Source: Cynocephalus volans (Eukaryota; Chordata; Mammalia; Dermoptera; Cynocephalidae). Taken from it: a stretch of DNA of 64,000 nucleotides. Below the pieces are notes generated by a model. That model did no database searches, was not told where the DNA came from, and saw only the letters and a program-made list of their open reading frames with translations. Where the stretch lies: NCBI RefSeq assembly GCF_027409185.1, contig NC_084468.1, positions 100,440,001 to 100,504,000 of the forward strand, in the 5' to 3' direction. The first letter of the stretch is position 1. Each line of letters starts with the position of its first letter. This document shows positions 31,186 through 44,255 of this stretch, one piece after another. The translations under genes were made by a program, and so were the position numbers.

Positions 31186-31597
31186 TGTAATGGATTGAAC
31201 TGTGTCCCCCCAAACTCCCCAAAGCTTGAATTGTGTCCCCCAAGTTTTATGTATTAGAATCTTAGCCCAAGCTGTGACTGTTAAGAGGGTGGGAAATCCT
31301 ATCATAGCAATTGAAAGGTGGAACTTTGAAGAGGTGATTGGATTGTAGGACCATGCAGTAGTGAATGGATTAAAAATGATATCAGGGGTGTGGTTCTGAG
31401 GGCTTTAAAGGAAGAGGAGAGTCTGTCATTCTCTCTCTCTCTGCTCTTACAATGTTAGACCCCTGGGTCACTGTTGCCACCATCAGATGGAATTTGGACT
31501 TCCCAGCCTCAGAAATTGTAAGCAATAAATTTCGTTTTCTTTATAAATTACCCAGTTCCAAGTATTTTGTTATAAGCAATGAAAATGGACAAATACG
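31186..31597 (+). mobile_element. MaLR-type solo LTR (MLT1/MST-like), copy 1
   Basis: The 412-bp element begins tgtaatggattgaactgtgt and ends aatacg, with the usual terminal CA changed to CG. It is flanked by a 5-bp duplication, atata, at 31181-31185 and 31598-31602. It includes the CTCTCT tract and the AATAAA signal (gcaataaattt) expected near the end of R in these LTRs. It is non-coding and antisense to NDST4. Confidence 0.8.
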
Positions 31598-31683
31598 ATA
31601 TATCTGAAAAAAATATTTTCTCAAAATTGTATTTTAACATATTTTTTTTCAAAACTAATATCCTAAAGCCAATTCTCCTCAAT

Positions 31684-34650
31684 GTCATTATATAGACTGA
31701 AGTGACCTGGACCATCCTGACATTCTGCAGAACCTAACGCTGGCCCACTATATTGATGACATGAGGTTAATTGGACTTGACAAACAACAAATGACAAATA
31801 TTCTGGCTGCCTTGATAAGACAAAGTTTCAGGAACCTGCCAATCTTGAAGCTTTCAGAGGTTCAGACGTGGAGGACGCTGAAACATCCCGTCCATACTAA
31901 AGGGTGAGCTGTACTTTGCAAATTCTACTGCTAAGAAGGAAGCACCATGCTTTATAGGCCTCTTTGGGTCTTGGAGACAGCATATTATTGTACTAATGGA
32001 ATATTACTCTGAATCATTTATGGGGCAATACGGAAAGTTTCTAGTTTTCAGTGGACAGACTAGTAGCCAGAGGTAAGATATGACAGACTAACAGGCAGTG
32101 ATGAATAAATGGCATAGGACTAGTTGGCCAGGTTTCTTGAAAGAATAAGCTAGGAAGATTAGGGATGGTAAGTCTAAGGAACAGGCATGTGAGTAGACCT
32201 ATGACGGTGACCAAAAAGTGTGTTGATCTTTGTATTGTACGTTAATGTACACCAGACAGCATCCAATGTAGAAGAGGCATGAACAACCAAGTGGATAGTA
32301 TCATTCAGCCAGTTCCCATCATTCCCAAATGTTACCTAACCTGTCTTCTCAACTAGCCCAGTGCTGATGCAAAGGGCTCATGAATGGACTGGCCATGGTA
32401 GCAAAGATGGAAACCAAGCATAGGTCTCCTTCCCCCAAGTCTGCTCTAGTTACTGCCGCTGCTGAGTATCTGACCTGTTGGTAACAGAGACCACTTCTAA
32501 GTTCCAGAAATAGCATTATCCTGCCACTCAGTGGAAAATTGATTATACTAGACACTTCCATCCTGAAAAGGGCAATGATTCATCCAGATTCATTTGACAC
32601 ATGTTCAGAATATTCATTCACCTTCCCTGCCCATGTAACCTTAGCCATCACCAAGGACTCACAGTGTCTGGCTTATCGACATGTTATTTTACATAATATT
32701 GCTACAGATAAAGGGAACTGCTTTCTGGTAAAAGAAGTGTGGTAGGAGGCATATGGCCATAGGAGTCACTGGTCCTATCAACATACCCCACTGCAGTGGG
32801 TTGAATGACCCCCCAAAGTCACTGAAGCTTAATCCCCACTGTAACTGTCAAGGGTGGGAAATTCTACTATGGTAATTGAAAAGTGAGGCCTGGAAGAGGT
32901 GATTAGATCTTAAGGACTATGTCCTAGTGAATGGACTAATAATGGTGATCATGGGTGGGGTTCTGAGGGCATTACAAGGAGAGCCCATGAGCATCTCTCT
33001 CTCTCTCTCTGCTCTGCCATTTTGCCATGTGACAGCTTACATTCCTAAAGTCACCTTACCAGATGTGTTCCCTGGACTTTGGACTTCCCAGCCTCCAAAA
33101 CTGTATAAAAAAATAAACAAATTTTGTTTTCTTAAAAATTACCCAGTTCTAGGTATTTTGTTATAAGCAACAGAAATGGACTAATACACCCACTATCCAG
33201 AAGTTGCTGGCCTGACAGAATGATGGAAAGCCCTCTTAAAAGATGCAGGTGAGGTACCAGTTTGGAGATACTGTGTGTTAATTAAATAAAATGCTATTAA
33301 TTGGTGTGTGTCTCCAAAGTATAATATTGTTAAGCCTGGGAAGTAAGGAATAGATGCTGGACTGCATCTGTTCACTATCATTCCCAATGACCTACTTAGG
33401 AATTTGTGCTTTCCATCCCCACATCTTTAAGGTCTGTGATCTAGGAGTCCTAGTTCCCAGAACAGGATACCTCCACCAGGAGACATGGTAATAGGCTCAC
33501 CAAACTGAAAGCAATAACTGCTGTCGATCACTCTGACTCCTTATGTCAGTAGACCAGCAGACACAGAAATGAATTGCCATCCTGGTAGAGGTAATTGACC
33601 CAGATCATAATGAAGTAGAATAGCTACTACATACTGAGAACAGAGAGAAATATCTTTGGCACTCCAATAATCTACTAGGTTACTTGCTGATACTTCCATT
33701 CCCTGTCTTAACTGTAAACAGGAAAGTACAGCAATAGTGGCCTGGTTAAGTGCTGAGTGGGCACCAGAACAGAATCCACCACAGTGTACTCCTTGCTTCA
33801 TAAATTATCTTTATTCAGGCACAGGCTTTGTCTGTCAAAATTACTGGAGAAATTTACAAGAGGAGAGTGAGTGGGACAAACTATAGCAACTGCTACTGCA
33901 TTGGTCTTGACTGTGCCTGAGCCATGAGGTGGGCCTTCCAGACCAGCAGAAGTGCTAGCCAAGGAGTGTGTGTATGGAGGGAGGTGGGGGACATCTGGAA
34001 TAGAGAATGAGGTGGGAGAAAATAAACATTGGTTTCAGCTTTGGGACCAAATGCAGCAATGGGGTTTCAGTTTCTCATAATAACCCTCCTCTTATACGTT
34101 TCCCCAGGAATTATGCTCAGATAAAACTGTGCCTATTGGGTGAACATAATATAAGAAACAAGTGGGACTGAGGAGTAGACTGTAGTGAATGCTCTTTTCT
34201 CCACTGAAAAGATCCTCTTTTCAGGCTAGTGCAACCCCTCTACCCCACCCTCACCCCTAGCTCCCGAAACCCAGAAAACTGCTAATGGCCCCCCATGGGG
34301 AGTTGAGAATTGCCCTTGGCTGATAGGAGCCACCTATCTGGCAAGCGACACTTTGCATCCTCTCTCCCCCTTCAGGGGCTGACCCATCTCTGATGAATGA
34401 CTGATGTGGGGGTGCAAAAGACTGACCTGCTGGCCTCAGGGTGAGACAATTTGTATGACTAGCTCTCTCCGTGCAGATCAGATCAAGGGTAGACTTTTCC
34501 CAAGACCACATCCTTATTCAGCTCTTTCCCCTTCTCTATCCCATTCCACATTTTTCTTTATATGTTTTTCCTGAAAGGATTTCCCCAATAAATCATTTGC
34601 AACAGAATCCCTATCTCAACTCTGCTTCTAGGTAGGTAACGACCTATGTT
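31684..34650 (+). mobile_element. Decayed ERV-L provirus remnant (pol region to 3' LTR)
   Basis: Recognisable parts in plus orientation: a reverse-transcriptase scrap with the YIDD codons at 31749-31760, an RNase H/connection scrap at about 31930-32080, an integrase-region stretch from about 32360 to 32786 that resumes at 33194 after the nested LTR, further 3' internal sequence to about 33850, and a probable 3' LTR ending near 34650 (AATAAA at about 34588). The copy has stops, frameshifts and large deletions and no 5' LTR, so it cannot encode functional products. Edges are approximate. Confidence 0.7.
32792..33188 (+). mobile_element. MaLR-type solo LTR, copy 2, nested in ERV-L
   Basis: The 397-bp element begins tgcagtgggttgaatgaccc and ends ctaataca, so it has intact TG...CA termini, and it is flanked by a 5-bp duplication, cccac, at 32787-32791 and 33189-33193. 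It matches copy 1 along its length (shared CTCTCT tract, cttcccagcctc and the acccagtt...gtattttgttataagcaa ending). Sequence on both sides is ERV-L integrase-region, interrupted at that point. Confidence 0.88.
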
Positions 34651-35111
34651 GGTGACCATTCACAATTTATCAAGTTAAAAGATACGCTTGATCCAAATGC
34701 ATTTTCTATCCCAAGATCCCATTGGAACAAGAATGAAGAGCAGTATAAAAAGATCAGTAATGTATAAATACAACCACATTATGTTAGAATTTGTCTTGGA
34801 AAAGATTGGGTTATATACTTTGGATTTTTCCATGAGTTTACCTATACAAACTGTGACAAAAGGAGTTAATTACAAGCCAATACACTAGACTTTCCTTATA
34901 ATTTTTACATAACTGAAATTCTACTTTAACTGGTGTCTCTATTTTCTGAAATCTTTTTTAAAAAGTATTTAATCTCAAATCTCGCAGTCTAGCTTTAGCT
35001 TAACTCTCTAACCATATTTTCACTGTGACAGAGAAGGCTAACCTTTCTTTCTGTGCTCCCTTTTGTCAGTTACTAACGGAACATCCTCTACTTTGCTTAC
35101 AATACAAGTTC

Positions 35112-35922
35112 CCAGCTACATATAGTAACCAAAGCAGCATGGTACTAGCATAAAAACTAGTTGCATAGATGCACGGATCAATGGAACAGAGTAGACAACC
35201 CAGAAATCAGCTCACATATGTACATCCAATTGATCTTCGACAAAGGCAACAACAACATACATTGGGGAAAAGAGAGACATTTCAATAAGTGGTGCTGGGC
35301 AAACTGGATATCCATATGCAGAAGAATGAAACTAGACCCATACCTCTCACCATATACCAAAATCAACTCAAAATGGATTAAAGAATTAAATATACATACA
35401 AAACTATAGAACTTCTAAAAGAAAACATAGGGAAAACACTTCAGGTAGTAAGACTGGGCAAAGACTTTATGCATAAGACCCCAAAAGCATAGACAACAAA
35501 AAGAAAAATAAACAAATGGGATTATATTAAACTGCAAAGTTTCTGCACAGCAAAAGAAACAATTAACCAGAGTGAAAAGACAATCTACAGAGTGGGAGAA
35601 AATATTTGCAAACTATGCATCTGAAAATGGGTTAATTTCCAGAATATATAAGGAACTCAAACAATTTAACAGTAAAAATCCAAATAATCTGATTAAAAAA
35701 ATGGGCAAAGGAACCAAATAGTCATTTCTCAAAGGAAGACATAGGAATGGCCAACAGACACATGAAAAAATGCTCAACATCACTCAGCATCCAGGAAATA
35801 CAAATCAATACCACATTGAAATATCTCACTCCAGTTAGACTGGCTATAATCAAAAAGATAGAGAATAACAAATGCTGGTGAGGATGCAGAAAAAGAGGAA
35901 CCTTCCTACACTTTTGCTGGCA
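35112..35922 (+). mobile_element. L1 ORF2 fragment, broken
   Basis: The stretch follows L1 ORF2 from the region aaccaaagcagcatggtact to gaggaaccttcctacac, with frameshifts and stops. It ends abruptly at about 35922, where MIR sequence begins, so the 3' end of this L1 is missing. Confidence 0.8.
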
Positions 35923-35924
35923 TA

Positions 35925-36105
35925 GCCCAGTCATTAAGAGCATGAGCTCAGGAGGGAGACAGCCTATGCCTTAAACAATTTTACTAAATTCTCTGGACCT
36001 GTTTCCTTATCTATGAATTATGATAGTTTCCACCTATATGGCTGCTGAGAGCATTAAATAAGATAATATATTAAAATTATTAAATCATGCCATATATGAA
36101 AGTGT
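35925..36105 (+). repeat. MIR
   Basis: Begins catagcccagtcattaagag and continues through ctgtttccttatctatgaat, typical MIR sequence, starting immediately after the L1 fragment. Confidence 0.7.
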
Positions 36106-36499
36106 TTGCTATTTGATTCCACACTGGCCCTTTCTTTCCCTCTGTCCAGATTAGTTAGGCAATTGGAGCAAGAGAAAAACTAATCCTACTGATGGATTGG
36201 TTTGTTACAGGTGTCCGTCTTGAGTGCAGACTTCTTGGTCCACTATCAAAACGCACAGCACCTACAACGGCTGCCCCTGCACAGGAGAAGTTTCACCTCA
36301 CACAGTCAGATGACTAGACTTCTGGAATATGTGAGTTACTTTGAAGAGAATTAGCTTAGAGTTTCTGCAGCAGACTTGAGGATATAGACTGCCCTACCAG
36401 ATAACCCAAAGACCCTGTATAACCATAATTCAACTCATTTCTGGATACGCTTGCTGCCTGGCTCCTGAAACTCATCCAATCTATAGTCTCAGCACTTCT

Positions 36500-36815
36500 T
36501 ACCATTAGGCCTCAACTCAGATATCCCCCCATGCAAGTGGCCTTCCCTGATGACCACAGCCAAAGCTTCTCCCACTTCTTTCTCTCTATGACAGCTTCCT
36601 GTCATAATTGCTTCATTACATTTCAGTACCTGAAATTATTTTATTCATGTGTGTAATATGTTTATAGTAATTTTAAATTATAAATATATAGTATAGTTAG
36701 AACTTATTATAATTCTATCTCAACTAGGATGTAAGCTCTCTGAGGATGAGGCCTCTGCCTTTGTTATAATCTAATACATAAATGGTGCTAAATAAATATG
36801 AACTGAATGACTGAG
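36500..36815 (+). repeat. L2 3' region
   Basis: Contains ggccttccctgatgaccaca and the L2 tail ggatgtaagctctctgagga and gtgctaaataaatatgaact. Confidence 0.7.
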
Positions 36816-37964
36816 TGACTGACTTAGGAGAGGCACAGTACACATTTAGTAACAGGCATAGACAGATTTTGATATATGTTTGAAAACAAACATAATATGA
36901 ACTGTGTAGACACTTAGCATTCAAAACTCCCACAAAAAACATTCAAAGTCCCCAATGCTGTCTTTCCTGGTGTCGCCAGAAGCCAGTTCTTGCTATTTAC
37001 TCACACCGTCACTTTAGAATTTAAACACTGTTTTCCTCATGTTATCATATGCTTTATTTGTACAGAACTTTGCTCCTCAACTGCGTTTTAGATATTAAGC
37101 AATAGGAGGGCTGTTCCCATAACTTGTACTTACTGAATTTCCCCACACATAACCCAACAAACAGCAAATCTCAGACTAGGTGTTCAGTTCATTTGTTCAA
37201 ATGAAGGTTTCTTTCTGCTTAGCAAAGGTAGAAGAGCAAATGGATTGATTACCCAGTGACACTGTTAAAAGTCAAAGTCTTATTTGTGCGATCTTTCTTG
37301 GTTCTATGTATTCAACTAGGCCACTTATCTTCTTTATTGCACCGCACATGTCTTTCTCATTCTAACTTCTGCTTGCAAAACTGGTGAATTAAAATGTTCA
37401 TAGAAATAGGCAGATTCAATATAAGACTTAAAAAGAGCTTTCTTTGTTTCTAATGCACAGAACATGGATAAACATGCTTGTTTTGGTAGATAATGACACT
37501 AGATATATCTAGTTGTACCTTCCCAGGAAGTTATAATGATAGGAGTAATAAAATCAAATTTTATCAAATAAAATTATCTGGATGCTAAGATGTTACAGTA
37601 CTTGCTGTCCCAAATGTTTTTATTACTAACAATTCAATTTACCTTACTTCAGCTTTTCCTGTAGGTCTCTTGCAGTAGGTGGCATTTGTATTCTTTCATC
37701 CTGGCAGATTGTCTTTCTTTGTAACTGCACTCTTACTTTACATTATGCTATTTTAGGGCTTTTTAGATGCTCATATTTCTGCTTTCACCTCTTTTCCCGG
37801 TGTATTTCTTCTTTTGACTGTTAACCACAACTTTATTAACAGGGTATTTGCATTTCCTATTTTATATTATGGAAATGTTTGTTTAGACTATTTCTACTCT
37901 TTCTTTATATTGTCTGAATATTTGAATACCAACAAACATAATATCCAACTTTTATTGATTATTT

Positions 37965-38150
37965 TCTATCTTCCAGGCACTTGCCTGATGTATATTATTT
38001 GTAATCCTCAAAGCAACCTGGCAATACAGATATTATTAGTCCTTTATTATAGGTAAGGAAGCCGAGATTCAAGGTGTTTTATTTAGGTCTTGCTGAAGGT
38101 CATACAGCAAGTAAGTTTCAGATTTGAAATCCAAAGCCGGTATTGTCTCT
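37965..38150 (-). repeat. MIR
   Basis: Reverse-complement MIR (aggtaaggaagccgagattc, aaggtcatacagcaagtaag), directly before the (TG)n tract. Confidence 0.65.
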
Positions 38151-38159
38151 GCAGTTAAA

Positions 38160-38161
<2 letters not shown>

Positions 38162-38208
<47 letters not shown>
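38162..38208. repeat. (TG)n microsatellite, about 23 units
   Basis: An uninterrupted TG run of 47 bases followed by atgtgtg. The length suggests it is likely polymorphic. Confidence 0.95.
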
Positions 38209-38216
<8 letters not shown>

Positions 38217-39467
38217 AGTTTTGGCAATGATTGTGAAGTTTAAAGGGTCTTCTTAAGAATAAGATAAGCATTTTCTTATACTTTCATACTTTGTTCTACT
38301 GCTACTGTTTTAATTTTAACAGTCAGAAAATTACAAAGCAATCATATCCTTTTTCTTTCTTCAATATGATTGTCCCCTGCATAAATGAAGCTGCAATAAA
38401 CAGTAATTTACTGTTTTAAGTATCTAAGACTATAGTTTAAACTTTTAAAAAAATCAGTTAAAATTGCTTTAGACAGCTTATAGTTACAGTGTCATTCTAG
38501 TGAAAATGCATGTAACTCAGCTCTCACATAGGTAAAGGTAATGCAGGTGGTTTTTGTTCATGAATAGACATAAATAAGGTGACAGGAGACTCCCTGAAAC
38601 AATGGACAAGACTTAGAGTAGTAATCCTGATGAAATTATGTTACTTAGAAGGGTATGAGCACCCAGATTTTTTTCCCCTCCAAATAAGTAAAATTTTCAA
38701 ATTTGCAATCATGCTAAAAACATGGATTTTTAAAAAAATCATACCACTTACCTTATTTTGAAGTCCATATTTTTCAGAACACATGAAAATAAGTTTTATT
38801 TCATTAGATCTCATTATTCCATGCCTGCCTTGCCTTTTTGCTACTAAAAACTGCTTTGCTCATCACTTCTCTACATCCTTCACTGACAAGGTCACTGTGA
38901 ATTATTGATTCAAGATTGATTATCTCCTTTCTGCTCATGTGCCTGTTGCAGAGAAGTAGGGCATATCTAGACCTTAATAGTTGAAACTTTAAAAAGTGCT
39001 CGTGGTTGAAGGATTATTTTCTTGACTACAAACATTTCAGAGGTTATTGGTTTCCTTTTCATTCCCCCTCTGCTTGCCTTCTGCTGTTTTGACCTCCCTG
39101 CTTCGGGAGGAATGCTTATATAAAAGGCATTTTAAAAATTACTCTTTTCCCTCCCTATCTATGTTGTTTTAAAATTTCTTCTGTTTATTAAGGTATGCCT
39201 TGTACGTGTCCACAAAAGTCCTTTTCCAAGTCTGTGCTGTACAGTCTGATGACTTTCAATTTTTACCTTTCGGTGTTATTTAAATCTAATACAGTCCACG
39301 TGTACTGGTGAGGAACTTTAATAGGGTTGGGATGTTTACTCTCAATACTTCAACCAGCAAATCCTTATGGAAAAACTCTGAAACAGACACCATCTTTACC
39401 AAGACTGAGACTCTCTTTGTGCTCCATGACAAACCTATACAGTCCCCCAACTTCTCGGGAGAGCCTG

Positions 39468-39493
39468 TTTTTTTTTTTTTTTTTTTTTTTTTT
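39468..39493. repeat. Poly-T tract of 26 bases
   Basis: Uninterrupted Ts; on the minus strand a poly-A that could be the tail of a retro-insertion, but no source element is recognisable next to it. Confidence 0.9.
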
Positions 39494-40689
39494 AGTGCAT
39501 TGATCCATAATGAATGCTCTCTCCACAGAACTCCTGTAGCACTTAATTGTCTGATGATTTCTCAAACTTTTCTACTAAAGTACCCCGAATAACAGAGGAG
39601 TACAAATGTCAAGCTCTGGACGTCGGATGGGAAGCAGCCCGTGGTTCTGTATGGGTCTGGGGTGATAGCTTCAAAAGTGTTGTTTTAAGCACAAAGTATC
39701 TCTAATTCATCTGAAACATCTGTGCATTCTTCACCATATTATACTCACTTTTACTTAATTAAACAAATACTATTCGTACTTTCCTATGAAATATTCTCGT
39801 AGTAAAATTGACTCCAGGAGAAGGTGGCATGTTTCTCTGAAGCTCTATCTTTAAATAGATGACTGTACACTTCTGCATAGCACTATATATTATTATTTGT
39901 GTTTTTATGAATATCCTGGTGGGGAATAGATAGCCAACTCAATTTTCAAAACAGTATTTTTAAATTCATTGGTCTAATATAGTATAACTCACTCACGGTA
40001 TGACAATTAAAGTTTTCATATAATTTTGGAAAAAATTCAGCTACTTTTTTTGTTATATTTTGATTAGGTGGTCAAATATGTTTTTGTAGTGATTTTAATT
40101 CAGAAAGTAAATATGAAAGTATCATAACTTTATTTTACTTAGGAAGGTATCTGCAAGTAGTGTTTTCATGACTGAACCTCAATAAGTGGTTCATATGGGG
40201 AATTTGACACTTGACAAGAACATATTTGCAACTGATTGATGGAAAAAGGAAGATCCAAGACCTGTCACCATTTTTGGATGTCAGAATATCTGACAGCCTT
40301 GTATAATCAAAACTGTGAAGTGCTTCATTGTAAATAAAATAATTAATATCACGAGGAATTTTTTTTCATATGGAGGAAGGGTCATTCCTGAAAGGTTTAA
40401 ATAATATACTATTGCTGAGTTAGGAAGATAAATTTAACATGATAATATATAAATTTAAATTCTGATAAGGAAAAACTATACAAGATAATAATAGTCTGTC
40501 TTCTACTCTGTCATTCCCGAAGTGATAAAAACTCTACTGGCTATTTCACTGGAAAGGCTAAAAGGTGAATGAATGAAAGTGAAAAATGCAATTATAGAAT
40601 ACCTGTTTCTTCAGCTGTGGGGTAGTTATTCACTGATCATTCTTTCCTTATTCTCGGTCTTACCCACAAACACGTTCTATCACTCCTTT

Positions 40690-40970
40690 CTTGAAGGTCT
40701 TACTCTACACATTATAAAGCAATTCAGGGCTTCCCTCTGTCACTGGTAGGTTACTGTCCTAACTTCACCTCCTCCCTGTTCTTACCTGTCCTGAAACAAA
40801 GCCTTCTGGTGTTATCTTTACTGATCAACATTTTATCACCTTATTCTCATCTTCAGAACCTACAGCTAGCTGCTCCTCTATTGTCTATCAAATCCAAATT
40901 GCACTGTCAGCTTTCGAAGCTTTTCCCACTGATTAGTACCTGCTCCTCAAGGTATTTCCCATAACATCCT
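40690..40970 (+). repeat. L2-like fragment
   Basis: Phrases such as ggcttccctctgtcactgg and aatccaaattgcactgtcag fit an L2 internal/3' region. Diverged. Confidence 0.4.
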
Positions 40971-43558
40971 TACTATTACCTAAGAAACAAGTGTGTTACT
41001 TTCACTGTTCTTTGTACACACATACCTCTGCTTTTGCTTATTCTGACATGACAGTTTAATGTCAGAGGCTATTGTACTATGCTAGGTTCTAGGTTACAAA
41101 TATGAAGAAACATAGACTTACTCCTTAAAATTTGCATGAGCTGGTGTATATTGCAGGCACAAGTGCCTGAAATACTGTGTGGTAAGTGCAATAACAGAAT
41201 TATACATAAGTTCTGGAATGGTAAAAAATAAGAATAAATATTAAAACAAATTTATAACATGATTTTGTTAACAAGGAGCTTTTGTGGTTTGTAAGTTTCA
41301 TGCAGGTAAATACCTTTCTTTTGATTATGTAGGTACTTCAAAAGTATAAATTGAATAAATTCACACTGAACACACCATCAGATTCATCTGAAGTAAGTAA
41401 GGAGTTATACCTGAAATTTTACTCTGCAGAGAGTCAATGATAGAAGTAGATTTGTTATTCTAAGTATTAAACCACCGTCTTGTTATGGTTGAAATTGCCC
41501 TGGAGTAGAAACAAGAAAACCTGGGCTTTGTCTTAGCCCTGACTTGTCTTTAATAAGCCAAATGCCTTAGAACAGGGCATTTCACTTCACCAGGTGTCAT
41601 CCATTTTCTCTCTAAAATGAATAGGTTGGGCTAGATGTCCCTAACTTCTTATTTGTTCTTGCAATGTATAATTCTCTGTCTGCATTCCTTCATCCCTTTA
41701 ATAGAAACATCATAATAGAACCTAAAAGTATGCCACAAAACCTTGTGACTTGTTTATGTCACAGACATTCAAATCTTATTTCTAAACTGGGGTGACATGC
41801 TTTGACAGCTAGACTCAACAAAGGTGCCACCACCTAAGGTTAGCACACTGTAATTTATTTTCCCATTTCTTTAACCCTGGAAACACTGGCCTGGAAAGAG
41901 AGAAACTGCCGCTGTTTGAGCACTTCCCTGGAATCCACATCATGCTTGGCATGTTTGTTGATAGTGAAACTCTGGAGTGACTGAGTGAAGATTGAGACTG
42001 AACTAACCTGACAGCTTGAGAGCTTAAAAGCATCGATTAGTGAATGTGCAAAAATGTGACCTTCCAACTGCCTCCATGTTGTGGTTTTGGTTTCTATGAT
42101 GAAAGTTAAAAAGAAGAAGAAGAAAAAAGAAAAGAAACCTATTCTTCTTTTATACTTTGCAGTGATTATTCTACCAAAACAATATGGGGACATAAATTAA
42201 TAAATATCTGTGAGTATATTTTTGAGAGTCTTATACATCAGGAACTAAACTAACAAAGATACAGTATAATAATGGCATTCCATGTGTCCTCAGCATATAC
42301 TCCCATATTAATTAGCTTTGGAAAAATCAACTTCCAAGGAGATAGGAGCACAAACACATTTTGCGCTGTATTTATTATGCTGCCCATTGGCAGATATTCA
42401 TATTGCACATTTTAATTAGGTGACAAAGCAGCTTCACATATATGGTAGTTTGTGCTAATGAAAATTTACATAAGGAATGAAAGGAAATTAAATAGATGCG
42501 AAGATTATCATTTTGCACTTTTTCTTTCTATTTGTGGTAATAAAAAAGTGTGAATTGAAAATCTAAAGAAAAATAGCAGTTGACTTGCTTTTAAAAGAAG
42601 AATACACTAAATAAGTCATACTCATACAAATACAAAAAGGTACCCTAACATTTCATTTTGACAGTATACAACAGTGACAGAAACACGTAATACTTATCTA
42701 TCTTAACTCTCTAGGGTTGTCATGAATGGGCTATAAAATGTTTACCGATTAATGCTGGTTACGCTTATATGTTTTTTGAAGAACTAAACACTAAATATTA
42801 ATATTCTATAAAGGAAAAGATGACAATACTTAACAGCTTTTTTTGTTTGCTATTTTTGATATAAATATGAAACAAGAGGTAACTTCCAAGGAAGAGAACT
42901 CAGAAAGTATTATGCACTTTATCTTTACCACTTGCAATTCCTTGGACATGGTTTATGATTGGCAAAGTTTACCAGACTAATAGCAATGAGCCAAGTGTTC
43001 TCAAAATCTCAGGTACCTGGATAATCACCTTTGAGTTAACTCTTCTCTTTTCTATTCCTTTTTCTCCTTAAATGTATTTGAGAATATTTGACACTTTAGT
43101 TAATGGAAAATGTTTGCAACTTCATTTTTCAGTCAACTAAACCATATAAATAATACATTTCACATGACAGCAAAGGGAGTCTTTCAGTAAAAAACGTTTA
43201 CTCTTGAGTGTTACTTAAATGCTCTTAAAATAAGCTACGCTTTGATAATGTGTATACAAATTTCTGAACTTGTATAAATAACAAAAAAATTTTGTGAACT
43301 CTATGATGCCTTTTCTGATTCTTTTATTAAGAACTTCCTAGGAATTTACCTCTATAATGTTATTCAAAATTAAAATTGTCAACATTTGCAAATGTTTCAG
43401 GTGTGTACGTGTATTTCTCATGTCTTCATAAATTCTAAAGAGTAATCTCATTTTCTATTTAATATTTTAATTTATACTCTCAACCAGCACAATATTTTAT
43501 ATTTGACAAACATTCAATCAATGTTTAGAGTCATCATGTTGATCAAATCATTTGGAGC

Positions 43559-44255
43559 TGGCATATATATCTTTGGGTATATTTACTCTGTAAAAGATTA
43601 ACAGTGTCACTGATATCCAAAGAATATCGAGAAATACAATTATTTAATTTAAAAAGCTCAAACAACATCAAGAAATACAATCGACCATTTTTTAACAAAT
43701 TTTTTTTCTCTAAAGGAAAAGAAAGAGAGCTTGGGCTCATTGACTGATTCTTCGCATGTCAGCTATCTGAAATCTTTGTTAATTTGGTGGCTTTTTATTG
43801 TTACTATAATGTAAATACAGACATCTCACATATAAACAAGTGGGAGAAAATAATTGATTTACTCTCAGTGATTTATCAGTTTTATAAAAGTATGTGAACT
43901 CTTTTGAGTAACCACCATTTACGGGACACAATGCTTTGCCTCTATGTAATTCAATGTCTATTTGGTGTCACTCTCTATACTCATAATAAGTGTATTTCTA
44001 TTTATCTGTTTATGTAACTTATGCACCAAACATGTAGTTGGTCAAGCAACTTATTGGAAGGGTAAAATAATCAGAATGTCATTCAATGTAAACACAAATG
44101 GTTAAAAAAAACACAAATAAATAAATCATGTGAATAAGTGAGACTTACTGTAGCAGTCAGTTTTAAATGGTGGATTGTATTTCTTGATATTGTTTGGATA
44201 TTAGTGACACTGTTATTCTTTTACAGAGTAAATATACTCAAAGATATATATGCCA
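43559..44255. repeat. Inverted repeat with 82-bp arms, 94% identical
   Basis: Arm 1 is 43559-43640 and arm 2 is 44174-44255, reverse complements with 5 mismatches in 82 gapless bases. Both start on their outer side with tggcatatatatctttg. The spacer is 533 bp. Arm 1 is followed at 43660-43691 by another copy of the inner arm end, which matches arm 2 beyond its 82 bases. It may be a DNA transposon with long terminal inverted repeats or a local inverted duplication. No ORF of interest lies inside. Confidence 0.85.

Noticed and set aside
31740..31800. An active reverse transcriptase, because of the YIDD motif
   Set aside because: The motif sits in a short scrap with stops and deletions on both sides; no ORF of useful length covers it.
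31186..33188. A provirus with paired LTRs at 31186-31597 and 32792-33188
   Set aside because: Each LTR has its own 5-bp duplication (atata and cccac), and the sequence between and after them belongs to an ERV-L that continues past the second LTR.
39459..39530. A SINE insertion marked by the 26-base poly-T and the ctcgggagag next to it
   Set aside because: Only ten bases match the SINE, with no tRNA body and no target duplication.
43559..44255. A microRNA hairpin from the inverted repeat
   Set aside because: The 533-bp loop is far longer than that of a miRNA precursor; no compact hairpin is visible.
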